DNA of 41,160 nucleotides from Desulfobacteraceae bacterium. GTDB taxonomy: Bacteria; Desulfobacterota; Desulfobacteria; Desulfobacterales; JALSRD01. The notes below the pieces were generated by a model. That model was given only the letters and a program-made list of their open reading frames with translations. It made no database searches and was not told the origin of the DNA. Location of the stretch: positions 1-41,160 of the forward strand of contig JAMOVG010000198.1 of assembly GCA_027061725.1 (NCBI GenBank). The letters are read 5' to 3'. Below are positions 26,167 to 37,322 of the stretch, one piece after another; the stretch's first letter is position 1; each line of letters opens with the position of its first letter. The position numbers and the translations under genes are program-made.

Positions 26167-27657
26167 CTATGCAGCGCTGCGGTCCAGCCCGGTGAAGAAC
26201 AGGACCACGTTTTCCACAGGGGCGATGTCGCCGGCGGCCGTCAGCTGCAGCAGCCCGGCTAGGCCGGATGTGCCCGTGGCGCACGGCGTCATGTCCGTCT
26301 CGGCACGGGCCAGGCCGTGGGCGCGGGCGATCTGCGTTTCGTCGATGATTTCTGCGCGGCCGCCGGTCCGCAGTATGGCGGCGGCCAGCGCGAGCCAGTC
26401 ATAGGTCTCGTCATCCAGGATGCCGTGGGCCAGGCTGCGGGGCGGCGCCCCGTCCCAGGCCCACATGAACGCGTCGCGGCGGGTCACCGCTTCGGCCAGC
26501 ACCTGCCCGACGGCCGGGGTATCGAAATGCCGCCGGGCGAAATCGGCGACCCGTCGGATTCGGGGCGCCCCGGAACGGCTGAAATTTTTCAGGCGTGCGA
26601 GCTGCGGCCCGGGGTCGCTGTCGTGCTGCCAGGGCGGCAGGTCCCAGGCCAGACCGTTGCGCACGGCGATGCGTCCCAGCAGCAGCAGGTAGGCGCGCAC
26701 GAAGGGGAAGCCGCCCTCGGGCTGGCACGCGTAGATCCTCGGCAGGCGTTGCGCCAGGCCCAGGGCCAGCGCCGTCTGCCAGGCCTGGACGATGGCCCTG
26801 CCCAGGGCGCCGCCGCCCACCTGGATGACGGTTGCCGTGACATCCAGGCCGGTTTCGGCCACCTGCATGAGGGCCTCCCAGCCCAGGGTCTCGCCGCCCT
26901 CGATATTGGACCAGTTGTCGTTGCCCGAGCAGGAAAAGGGCAGCCAGCCCTTTTGCTCCACCGCCCGGCGGAAGGCCAGGTAGCAGGGGTCTCCGGCCGC
27001 CTCACGGTCGCGGCCGTACTTGTGCACCCGGGTCCGGTGTCGGTGCAGCAGTTTTTCGACCAGCGGGTCCACCTCCTGGGGCACGAAAGCGTGCAGGTCG
27101 AACCCGCCGGCGCGCGCCACGGCGGCCGCGCCCAGGGCCGCGTTGCCGCAGCTGTAGATGGCCAGCGTCGGCCGGGGGGCCTGTGGACGTCTGCGGCGTA
27201 TGGCCTCGAGGTACAGCAGGCTGCCCATCAGATGGCGGGCCTTGTGCGAGCCGCTCACATTGACGGTTTCGTTCTTGATCAACAGTCGTCCGGGCCGTGC
27301 CAGCGCCCGTGCCAGCCGTTGGCCCTCGACCAGCGGGGTGACCCGGAAGCCGGTGCCCTCCATCTCCTGCAGACGGCCGTCGAGCTCGTCCAGCACCGCT
27401 TCGTATGCCGGCCGGCCGAGCAGGGCGCGGCTGGCGAAGCCGGCGCTGAAGAGGCGGAAAGGGTCCCTGGAACCCGCCTGCCAGGATTGCCGCAGGTGCG
27501 CTGCCGCCGCCCTTGCAGAGGGGCCGAACGCGGTCAGCCGACGGAGGGTGTGCTCGGCTCCCGGACGGCGGTGGGGGCAGGCCAACAGGCCGCCGGACGG
27601 GTCGTAGCCGCGGCCGCAGGCCGGACAGTACAGGGTGATGTGCGGCGCTCTTTTCAT
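26167..27657 (-). CDS. Second fold-type II PLP-dependent enzyme, threonine-synthase-like, with N-terminal Cys-rich motif
   Basis: NVSGSHKARHLMGSLLYLE; YSCGNAALGAAAVARA; N-terminal CPACGRGYDPSGGLLACPH. Confidence 0.82.
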   Translation of the reverse strand: MKRAPHITLYCPACGRGYDPSGGLLACPHRRPGAEHTLRRLTAFGPSARAAAAHLRQSWQAGSRDPFRLFSAGFASRALLGRPAYEAVLDELDGRLQEMEGTGFRVTPLVEGQRLARALARPGRLLIKNETVNVSGSHKARHLMGSLLYLEAIRRRRPQAPRPTLAIYSCGNAALGAAAVARAGGFDLHAFVPQEVDPLVEKLLHRHRTRVHKYGRDREAAGDPCYLAFRRAVEQKGWLPFSCSGNDNWSNIEGGETLGWEALMQVAETGLDVTATVIQVGGGALGRAIVQAWQTALALGLAQRLPRIYACQPEGGFPFVRAYLLLLGRIAVRNGLAWDLPPWQHDSDPGPQLARLKNFSRSGAPRIRRVADFARRHFDTPAVGQVLAEAVTRRDAFMWAWDGAPPRSLAHGILDDETYDWLALAAAILRTGGRAEIIDETQIARAHGLARAETDMTPCATGTSGLAGLLQLTAAGDIAPVENVVLFFTGLDRSAA

Positions 27658-27883
27658 GGGGGCGATCTTACCTTCATTGGTTGTGGTTTGCCAAGTGTTC
27701 TTTTTCCCCTTTGGGGCCCGGTTTCCGAATCATCTTTACTTGACAAAGCCGATGCGATAGGCGATGTTTAGACATCTACCCTTCGGTAACCCATTTGCCG
27801 GTGTGCGGTACCCGCCGGCATTCCCCCGCAAGAATCGCAGTGCTTTCACCAGGCGTTTTTCTGCGGTATCGAATGAGGGATCC

Positions 27884-28396
27884 TTGGTTAACGCTGAACT
27901 TGCCCGCAAGATGGATGCATTCGGACGGCGCCTGAACTGGCTGGTGGAGCGCCTGTGTGCCCTGCTGATGGCCGTCATGGTGATGGTAATCTGGTTTGGT
28001 GTGTTGGAGCGCTATTTCCTGGGCCTGGGTGTCACCTGGACCGAGGAGTTCTCACGCTACGTCATGATCTGGGTGGCGCTGCTGGCCGTGTCCTGCGGCG
28101 CCTACCGCCGTGAGCACATCGGGCTGGACTTCATCCTGCAGCGCCTCTCGCCCGACAACCGCAAGCGTCTGCGCCTGGCCCTGGACCTGATGGGGCTGTG
28201 CTTTTTCCTGTTCATGTTCTATTACGGTCTGGGCATGGCGGCCGGCGGGGCCAGCCAGTACGCCACCATCTTCGGCATGACCATGCTGGTGCCCTTCGCC
28301 TCGGTGCCGGTGTCGGCGGCCCTGACCAGCATCCAGATCGTGGTCACCATGATCCGCGATTTCAGCGCCGAACCCCTTTCCCCGGAGGCCCAGTGA
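27884..28396 (+). CDS. dctQ: TRAP transporter small permease DctQ (start uncertain: 27764, TTG 27884 or 27911)
   Basis: Four hydrophobic segments, VTWTEEFSRYVMIWVALLAVSCGAYRREHIGLDF; followed by dctM. Confidence 0.88.
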   Translation: MVNAELARKMDAFGRRLNWLVERLCALLMAVMVMVIWFGVLERYFLGLGVTWTEEFSRYVMIWVALLAVSCGAYRREHIGLDFILQRLSPDNRKRLRLALDLMGLCFFLFMFYYGLGMAAGGASQYATIFGMTMLVPFASVPVSAALTSIQIVVTMIRDFSAEPLSPEAQ

Positions 28397-28397
28397 C

Positions 28398-29681
28398 ATG
28401 ACCATCGTGGCCGTCACCTTTTTCGGTCTGATCCTCATCGGCCTGCCCATCGGTTTCGTGCTGGGCATCGCCGGCGTCATCGGCCTGCTACAGATCGGCG
28501 GGCAGAACTTCCTCACCATGGCGCCCAAGCGCTTTTTCGAGGGCCTGGACCTGTTCACCTTCATGGCCATGCCGTTCTTTATCCTGGCCGGCGAGATCAT
28601 GAACCGCTCGGGCATCACCGAGCGTCTGGCGGCCTTTGCCGATGCCCTGGTGGGGTACCTGCGCGGCGGCCTGGCGCACTCCAACATGGTGGCCTCGGTG
28701 ATGTTCGCCGGCATGACCGGCGCGGCGGTTTCCGACACGGCGGCCTTCGGCAACACCCTGGTGCCCGCCATGGTCAAGCAGGGCTATACGCGGCCCTTTT
28801 CCTGCGCCGTGACGGTGGCCGGGTCCATCATCGGACCCACCATCCCGCCGTCCAACCTGATGGTCATTTACGGGTCGCTCATGGGGGTCTCCATCGCCGG
28901 CCTGTTCGCCGCCGGCATCCTGCCCGGCCTGCTCATCTGCCTGCTGTGCATGGCGGTCATCGCCGCCCTGGGACGGCGGCTGAACCTGCCCAAGAGCCAA
29001 AGGGGGCCCAGCCTGCGGGTGATCGTGGCCGCCTTCCGCTCCAGTTTCCTGGCGCTGCTGATGCCGGGAATCATCCTGGGCGGCATCCTGCTGGGCATCG
29101 TGACGCCCACCGAGGCGGCCGCCATCGCCGTTTTCTACGCCCTTTTCATCGGGGTGGTGGTCTACCGCGCCATCACCTTCGCCGACATCGTGGACATGCT
29201 TATCCGCACCGCGCTGATCACGGGGGTGGTCTTCCTGATCATCGCCTCGGCCTCCATCCTGAGCTGGTGGATGACTTTCATGCAGATCCCCCAGACCATC
29301 GCGGCTTTTTTTCTGTCGCTCTCGAGCAACCCCAAGGTCATCATCGGCCTGATCCTGGCGCTGCTGCTGGCCATCGGCATGTTCATGGACATCAACGCCG
29401 CCCTGATCATCCTGGCCCCGGTGCTGGGTCCCCTGACGGCGGCCGTGGGCATGAACCCGGTGCACGCCGGCATCATGATCGTGCTGGCGCTTAACATCTC
29501 GCTGATGACCCCGCCGGTGGGCGCCTGCCTGTTCGTGCTCTCCTCGGTGACCGGCGAGCGCATCGAACGCATCAGCGCCGCCCTGGTTCCCTTCCTGGTG
29601 GTGGAGGTGCTGGTGCTGGTGATGGTGGCCTACTGGAGCGACATGACCATGTGGCTGCCGCGGCTGCTGCTGGGCAAGTGA
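28398..29681 (+). CDS. dctM: TRAP transporter large permease DctM
   Basis: LPIGFVLGIAG, FILAGEIMNRSGITERL, GPTIPPSNLMVIYGSLMGVSIAGLFAAGILPG, MTPPVGACLFVLS. Confidence 0.95.
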   Translation: MTIVAVTFFGLILIGLPIGFVLGIAGVIGLLQIGGQNFLTMAPKRFFEGLDLFTFMAMPFFILAGEIMNRSGITERLAAFADALVGYLRGGLAHSNMVASVMFAGMTGAAVSDTAAFGNTLVPAMVKQGYTRPFSCAVTVAGSIIGPTIPPSNLMVIYGSLMGVSIAGLFAAGILPGLLICLLCMAVIAALGRRLNLPKSQRGPSLRVIVAAFRSSFLALLMPGIILGGILLGIVTPTEAAAIAVFYALFIGVVVYRAITFADIVDMLIRTALITGVVFLIIASASILSWWMTFMQIPQTIAAFFLSLSSNPKVIIGLILALLLAIGMFMDINAALIILAPVLGPLTAAVGMNPVHAGIMIVLALNISLMTPPVGACLFVLSSVTGERIERISAALVPFLVVEVLVLVMVAYWSDMTMWLPRLLLGK

Positions 29682-29747
29682 TGACTGGATTTGGAATCGG
29701 TATTGTTTGGCGTCTAACTTACATCAATGGGAAAAAGGAGGAAACGC

Positions 29748-30794
29748 ATGAAGCACTTCACCCGTATTTTCGTCATTTTCGTCGTGGCGCTGGGGCTGGC
29801 CCTGGCCGCTCCCATGGGGGCCCAGGCCGCCAAGGTCATCAAGCTGCACCACCTCAACAAGGACGACCCCTTCGACAACCCCACCGGCGCCATGGCCACG
29901 GTTTTCAAGAGCCTGGTGGAAGCCGGCACCAACGGCAGCGTCCAGGTGCAGACCTTTCCCAGCGGCCAGCTGGGCAAGGACGCCGAGGTGGTCCAGCAGG
30001 TCAAGGCCGGCGTGATCCAGTCCGGCATCCACTCGGTGGGCGGCTTCGCCTCGGTCTACCCCATGATGGGGGTCATCGACATCCCCTTCGCCTTCCCCAA
30101 CATCAGCACCACTTACGCGGTCTTTGACGGGCCCTTCGGCAAAAAGTTTGCCGGCGATATCGAGAAGAAGACCGGCCTCAAGGTGCTGGGCTTCGGCGAC
30201 TCCGGGGGCTTTTTCCAGTTCACCAACTCCAAACGGCCCATCAAGACCCCGGCCGACATGAAGGGCCTCAAGATCCGCACCATGGGCTTAGACACCCACA
30301 AGACCATCATCAAAGCCCTGGGCGGCCAGCCTGCCGCCATCGCCTGGAGCGAGGTCTACACGGCGCTTCAGACCGGCGTGGCCGACGGGCAGATGAACCC
30401 CATTCCCATCATCGCCTTCGCCAAGTTCAACGAGGTCCAGAAGTACCTGACCCTCAGCGGGCACCTCTTCGCGCCCTACGTGTGGGTCATGAACCAGAAG
30501 TTCTGGGACAGCCTGACGCCGTCCGAGCAGTACGTCGTGAAGTACGCCGCGCGTTCCGCCATCGTGGCCGGGCGGGGCATGGGCCGCATCATCGAGGCCT
30601 CCGACCGCGGTCTGCCGGCGCTGGCCAAGGACATGCAGGTCAACGCCCTGTCGCCCGAGGAGAAGGCCAAGTTCCGCGATGTGGCCATGCCGGCCGTCAA
30701 GGAGCTGATTGTCAAGAAGTTCGGCGCCGAGGGCCAGGAGATGATGCAGGCCTTCCTGGACGCCATCGCCCAGGCCGAAAAGGCCGAAAAGTAG
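29748..30794 (+). CDS. dctP: TRAP transporter substrate-binding protein DctP
   Basis: RBS AAAGGAGG before ATG; signal peptide; GLKIRTMGLDTHKTIIKALGGQPAAIAWSEVYTALQTGVADGQMNPIPI. Confidence 0.94.
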   Translation: MKHFTRIFVIFVVALGLALAAPMGAQAAKVIKLHHLNKDDPFDNPTGAMATVFKSLVEAGTNGSVQVQTFPSGQLGKDAEVVQQVKAGVIQSGIHSVGGFASVYPMMGVIDIPFAFPNISTTYAVFDGPFGKKFAGDIEKKTGLKVLGFGDSGGFFQFTNSKRPIKTPADMKGLKIRTMGLDTHKTIIKALGGQPAAIAWSEVYTALQTGVADGQMNPIPIIAFAKFNEVQKYLTLSGHLFAPYVWVMNQKFWDSLTPSEQYVVKYAARSAIVAGRGMGRIIEASDRGLPALAKDMQVNALSPEEKAKFRDVAMPAVKELIVKKFGAEGQEMMQAFLDAIAQAEKAEK

Positions 30795-30819
30795 CCGGTT
30801 CCCGGCTGCACCGTTAAAC

Positions 30820-30859
30820 ACCCCCCTGTCGCGGGAAACCGGGGCAGGGGGTTTTTTTG
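30820..30859 (+). terminator. Rho-independent terminator after dctP
   Basis: CCCCCTG...CAGGGGG followed by TTTTTTT. Confidence 0.75.
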
Positions 30860-30885
30860 ATTTTCACAGCCGGGGTATCTCCGCT

Positions 30886-31209
30886 TGGCGGGGCAATTGC
30901 AAGGCTCCTCCGTCTTTGGGTGAAAGCCCCGTCTGCAGCATGACTCGACCGGGGCGGGCAGGCATCGCCTGTGCTCCGTGAGCCCCGGCGGGGATGCTCC
31001 GCCCGCCGGCGCTCAAAGGCGAGAACACGCTGCGCTCAGACAGCTCGCCTTTTTTAATGGGCCCCCGGCCTGCGCATCTTTTTCCCGCCGGTTCTCCAAC
31101 TGCGCACAGCCGACACCTGCCCGCCCCTTCCGCAGGGATGGGCCAAAGATAGCGAAGGACAATTGCCGCAAAAAATGTAGAAGGCTGCTTGCAATTGCGT
31201 TGCCCCGCC
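30886..31209. repeat. Structured dispersed repeat, copy 2 (E2), opposite orientation to E1
   Basis: Outer IR GGCGGGGCAATTGCAAGG / CTTGCAATTGC(gttg)CCCCGCC; inner IR GGGGCGGGCAGG (30951) / CCTGCCCGCCCC (31116); hairpins CCGGCGGG...CCCGCCGG and AAAGGCGAG...CTCGCCTTT. Confidence 0.8.
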
Positions 31210-31346
31210 TTGTCTCACCGGTTGACAGCGCCGGCCCACCTCCTGTAGTTTCAACCATCGCCGGCGGCGCAGGGGGCATCGGCCGGCAGACGATCCGCCA
31301 TCGGGCGGAAAACCGCCTACAGCCAGAGAAGAGAGGAAAGCCGGCC

Positions 31347-33095
<1,749 letters not shown>

Positions 33096-33264
33096 GCGCA
33101 GATGAAAAAGACGGAAAAAACGAGATCGGGCGAGATTGCAACGGGGACGGCGTTGTCAATAAATTGTTCATAACGTTCTAACCTGTTGACGGGACAGGTG
33201 GATATTCGTTGGCCGGAAAATCTGCGATTGGCAATGGCCGAGGCGGAGCATGCGTTAAAATAAC

Positions 33265-33297
33265 AGTATAAACAGATAGATGCAGATTGTTTATAAC
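33265..33297. other. AT-rich inverted repeat
   Basis: TATAAACA-gatagatgcagat-TGTTTATA between glnS and the response regulator. Confidence 0.5.
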
Positions 33298-33519
33298 TTT
33301 TCCGGCACCTTCCTCAAATCCGCTTTTTTGGGCATTGACAATCCGGCCGTCCTGTTTCAGATTGCCCCTCAGATTTCCCCGAGGGCGGTAAAGCCCAGAG
33401 GCTGATTTTCCGTCCCTCGTCTTCGGTAGTGTTTTGCGCTATCCGGGTGCCGGGTTCCGCTACCGGCGAATCCCGGCGGCTTTCCTTCAATCCCGATTAC
33501 CGCAGGTGAGAAGCGACGG

Positions 33520-33930
33520 ATGTACCGTATCCTGATTGTCGACGATGATCCCGGGATCTCCACCATGATGTGCGAGGCGCTCACGCACTTCGGCTACGCT
33601 GCAGAGACCGCCGAAAGCGGGTGGGAGGCATTGGAGCGGCTGCAGCAATGCGTGTTCGATCTGGTGATTACCGACATGTACCTGCCGGACCTGGAGGGGG
33701 CCTGCATCGTGCGCCACATCCGGCGCTCCGCGCGCCCGCACACCCCGGTGATCGGTGTATCCGGCACCCCCTGGATGCTAGACGGGTCGGGCTGCGACGT
33801 GGTGCTGACCAAGCCTTTCCCTCTTAACGCCCTGGTGGAGGCAGTCCAACGGCTGGAGCGAAGGGCGCCCGTGATTTCTCCCGCATCGGCTGCCGCCCCT
33901 CTGGACACCGCCGCGCCGCTGCATCCCTGA
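33520..33930 (+). CDS. Stand-alone response-regulator receiver protein
   Basis: YRILIVDDDPGISTMM ... DLVITDMYLPDLEG ... DVVLTKPFPLNAL; no output domain. Confidence 0.9.
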   Translation: MYRILIVDDDPGISTMMCEALTHFGYAAETAESGWEALERLQQCVFDLVITDMYLPDLEGACIVRHIRRSARPHTPVIGVSGTPWMLDGSGCDVVLTKPFPLNALVEAVQRLERRAPVISPASAAAPLDTAAPLHP

Positions 33931-33984
33931 AGGGCGTTGCCCAGCCTCTCGCCCGGTTGAACCAACCGGCTCAAGCTAGCAGCC

Positions 33985-34530
33985 TCAGGGAAGGGCGTCC
34001 TTGACCGCCTGAGGCACTTTCTTTTCCTTGACTGTTTTGCTCTTGATGCCGATGGACATGGTGCAGTAGCCGACCTGCGCCCCGCAGATGGTTCTGAGAG
34101 TGCCCTTTTTCAGTTCCCCGGTCTTCTTATTCTGCTTGCCACTGAGCACAAACCCCAGGTAGATGTCCGACGTGTCAGCACCCTCCGTGATCTGGAAGTA
34201 AGTGGTGAAGATCCCCTTGTCATAATTGCCCATTTTCCTTTCAAGGTCCATCTTCAGGGAGTCCCAGTAATTGTTATCTTCGTCGTAGAACACCAGGTAG
34301 GCCTCCATGCCGGAAAAACCGGTATGGGTGATCTTGATGTACACCGTCCCCTTGAGTTTTTCCTTCGCCATGTTGCCGTTGTCGTTACAAACCCCCCCGC
34401 CGGAGAGCTTTCCCTTGAGCCACTGGCCCTGCCAGTCATCGTGCATGAGCGCGTAGGCGCGGTGGTTTGCCGCAGTGCACAACAACAGCAGCGTTATGGC
34501 CAGGATCGTCATCAGCCTGACGGTTTTCAT
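33985..34530 (-). CDS. Uncharacterised secreted protein
   Basis: N-terminal signal peptide MKTVRLMTILAITLLLLCTAANHRAYA; mature protein not recognised. Confidence 0.7.
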   Translation of the reverse strand: MKTVRLMTILAITLLLLCTAANHRAYALMHDDWQGQWLKGKLSGGGVCNDNGNMAKEKLKGTVYIKITHTGFSGMEAYLVFYDEDNNYWDSLKMDLERKMGNYDKGIFTTYFQITEGADTSDIYLGFVLSGKQNKKTGELKKGTLRTICGAQVGYCTMSIGIKSKTVKEKKVPQAVKDALP

Positions 34531-34928
34531 GAATCCACCTCCCTTTTGTCAACGGTTTCCGGATGCCGCGGGAAAAGCAGCGGTGGCGTACGCCCGCCGG
34601 GCAGCGGGAAACAACACGGTTGCGCCACCGTGTCTTACAGGCGGCCTCCTCTTTTCGGATTGTCCAGAAGACCGATTGCCGTCGGAACGGCTACCGTGGG
34701 GAGAGGTCGGGGGGCAGAAGGCAGAGGCGCAGTGGTCGCTGTCGGCAGGGACCGTCCCGTTGGCTTCGCATCCATCGAATTAGCATTTAGCATAATTTAT
34801 GCCATTTTGAGAAAGTCGAAAATTGATGAAATTCCAGATTGTTGTGATTCGCAATGGATATCTTTGGGCCTAAGATAGGAATATATTGCTATAAAGATAG
34901 GCAAAAAAGGTAACGCTTCTGGGAATAA

Positions 34929-35090
34929 ATCGCCATATCTGCAGCCGCCCTTGCGGCCGTCTTTGGGAAAACGGACCGGCGCGCGGAGCACGTCCGCGAC
35001 GGCAGGGAGATCCTGCTTGACGGCCGGTTCGAGGACCGTATATGGAAGTCCATGCAGGCCAACAACCACCGCAAGACAGGGGAGGGAGAC
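34929..35090 (+). pseudogene. Possible gene remnant: open frame without a start, in frame with the downstream oxidoreductase
   Basis: IAISAAALAAVFGKTDRRAEHVRDGREILLDGRFEDRIWKSMQANNHRKTGEGD; coding-like composition directly after an AT-rich segment. Confidence 0.4.
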
Positions 35091-36092
35091 ATGACCGAAC
35101 AAACCTTTCGTGCCCTGGTGGTGCGGGAAGTCGAGAAGAGCCGCTTCAACCGCAGCATCGAGGAGCGCACCACCGCCGATTTGCCCGCGGGCGATGTCCT
35201 CATCCGCGTACGCTATTCTTCGCTCAACTACAAGGACGCGCTGTCGGCGTCGGGCAACCGCGGCGTGACGCGCACTTACCCACACACGCCGGGCATTGAC
35301 GCTGCCGGTATAGTCGTACAGAGCGCCTCGCCGGACTTCCAGCCCGGGCAGCAGGTGCTGGTGACCGGCTACGACTTGGGCATGAATACCGCCGGCGGGT
35401 TTGGCCGGTACATCCGCGTGCCGGCCGGGTGGGTCGTCAAACTGCCGGACGGGCTGAGCCTCAGGGAGAGCATGATCTACGGTACGGCCGGGTTCACGGC
35501 AGCCCTCTCCGTGGCCGAACTGGAAAAGGGCGGGCTGACGCCGCCGGCGGGTGAAGTTCTGGTGACCGGCGCCACCGGTGGGGTGGGCAGCATGGCGGTG
35601 GCCATCCTGGCGCACATCGGGTTTTCGGTGGTGGCCCTGAGCGGCAAACCCGACGCCGCCGATTACCTCAAAAAACTGGGCGCCGCCGCGGTTCTCCCCC
35701 GGGAAGAAGGCCTCGACGACAGTTCGCGCCCGCTTCTCAAGGGACGCTGGGCCGGGGTGGTGGACACCGTGGGCGGTGCGTACCTGGCCACGGCCCTCAA
35801 GGCCACCCGCCAGCGCGCCGTAGTGACCTGCTGCGGCCTGGTGGCCTCCCCGACCCTGGAGACCACGGTTTTCCCCTTCATCCTGCGCGGCGCGCGGCTC
35901 ATCGGCATCGACTCGGCCAGCTGCCCCTATCCCCAGCGCCTGGAGACCTGGCAGAAGATCGCCGGCCCCTGGAAACTGGAGAACCTGGACGTCATGGCCG
36001 CCGAGATCACGCTGGAGGACCTGGACGGGCAGATCGAAGAGATGCTGCAGGGAAGATCTCGGGGCCGCAAGATCGTACGCATGGGGGACTGA
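35091..36092 (+). CDS. YhdH/YhfP-family MDR oxidoreductase (acrylyl-CoA reductase-like)
   Basis: SSLNYKDALSASGNRGVTRTYPHTPGIDAAG, VTGATGGVGSMAVAILAHIGFSVVALSGK; RBS GGGGAGGG. Confidence 0.92.
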   Translation: MTEQTFRALVVREVEKSRFNRSIEERTTADLPAGDVLIRVRYSSLNYKDALSASGNRGVTRTYPHTPGIDAAGIVVQSASPDFQPGQQVLVTGYDLGMNTAGGFGRYIRVPAGWVVKLPDGLSLRESMIYGTAGFTAALSVAELEKGGLTPPAGEVLVTGATGGVGSMAVAILAHIGFSVVALSGKPDAADYLKKLGAAAVLPREEGLDDSSRPLLKGRWAGVVDTVGGAYLATALKATRQRAVVTCCGLVASPTLETTVFPFILRGARLIGIDSASCPYPQRLETWQKIAGPWKLENLDVMAAEITLEDLDGQIEEMLQGRSRGRKIVRMGD

Positions 36093-36095
36093 GCC

Positions 36096-37322
36096 GTGGA
36101 CGAGCTGTGGGTCAACGTGCGTCTGGCCACCATGGTACCGGGACCGGAGCCATACGGCCGCATCGACGATGGGGCGCTGGCGGTGTCCGACGGGCGCATC
36201 GCCTGGGTTGGAAAAGCCGGTGACCTGCCGTCCGGGCTGCGCAACGGGGCCGGTCGGGTGCACGACGGAGAGGGGCGCTGGGTCACGCCGGGCCTTGTCG
36301 ACTGCCACACCCACCTGGTCTACGCCGGCAGCCGTGCGGCCGAGTTCGAACAGCGCCTGCAGGGCGTGAGCTACGAGGAGATCGCCCGGCAGGGCGGCGG
36401 CATCCTCTCCACGGTGCGCGCCACGCGGGCGGCCGACCTGAAGACGCTGGTCGCCCAAAGCCTGCCCCGTCTGCGCTCGCTGATGGCCGAGGGCGTGACC
36501 ACCGTGGAGATCAAGTCCGGCTACGGCCTGGAACCCTCCGCCGAGTTTCGCCAGCTGGCGGCCGCCGCGGAATTGTCCCGCCGCCTGCCGGTCACCGTGG
36601 TGCCCACCTTCCTGGGGGCCCACGCGCAGCCCCCCGAGTACGACGACGCCGACGATTACATCGATGCCGTCTGCGGGAAGATGCTGCCCGAGGTGGCCCG
36701 TCGCCACCTGGCCGCGGCTGTGGACGCCTTCTGTGAGCGCATCGCCTTTACGCCCGCCCAGACCGCGCGGGTCTTCGAGGCCGCCCGCGGCCTGGGCCTC
36801 TCCGTCAAGCTGCACGCCGACCAGCTCTCCGACGGCGGCGGCGCGGCCCTGGCCGCCCGGTACGGCGCCCTGTCGGCCGATCACCTGGAGTACACCAATG
36901 CCGGGGGCATCGCGGCCATGGCGGCCGCCGGCACCGTGGCCGTACTGCTGCCGGGCGCCTTCTACTTCCTGCGCGAAACCCGCGTACCGCCCGTGGACGG
37001 TTTCCGGCGGGCCGGGGTCCCCATGGCGGTGGCCTCGGACAGCAATCCGGGCAGCTGCCCGGCAGGCTCGCTGCTGCTGATGCTCAACATGGCCTGCACC
37101 CTCTTCGGCCTGACCCCCGAAGAGGCCCTGGCCGGCGCCACCCGTTACGCAGCCCGGGCCCTGGGAAAGGAGATGCGCATCGGCACCCTGTCGGCCGGAA
37201 AGGACGCCGACTTCGTGCTCTGGGACATCGCCCACCCCGCCGAACTTTCCTACGGCCTGGGCGTCAACCCCTGCCACACTGTCGTGCGCCGCGGCCGGAT
37301 ATCCGAACCATCGCCGCGCTGA
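36096..37322 (+). CDS. hutI: Imidazolonepropionase (GTG start)
   Basis: [71 protein letters not shown]. Confidence 0.94.
   Translation: MDELWVNVRLATMVPGPEPYGRIDDGALAVSDGRIAWVGKAGDLPSGLRNGAGRVHDGEGRWVTPGLVDCHTHLVYAGSRAAEFEQRLQGVSYEEIARQGGGILSTVRATRAADLKTLVAQSLPRLRSLMAEGVTTVEIKSGYGLEPSAEFRQLAAAAELSRRLPVTVVPTFLGAHAQPPEYDDADDYIDAVCGKMLPEVARRHLAAAVDAFCERIAFTPAQTARVFEAARGLGLSVKLHADQLSDGGGAALAARYGALSADHLEYTNAGGIAAMAAAGTVAVLLPGAFYFLRETRVPPVDGFRRAGVPMAVASDSNPGSCPAGSLLLMLNMACTLFGLTPEEALAGATRYAARALGKEMRIGTLSAGKDADFVLWDIAHPAELSYGLGVNPCHTVVRRGRISEPSPR

Noticed and set aside
33360-33519. Possible GEMM/c-di-GMP-type riboswitch before the response regulator
   Set aside because: Some GC hairpins are present but I cannot match the conserved GEMM core; needs an Infernal scan
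33953-33969. CCGGTT-gaacc-AACCGG hairpin between convergent genes as an intrinsic terminator
   Set aside because: Stem is short and lacks a T-tract on either strand; too weak to call
34797-37277. 826-aa minus-strand ORF
   Set aside because: Antisense to YhdH-like and hutI genes with strong conserved motifs on the plus strand
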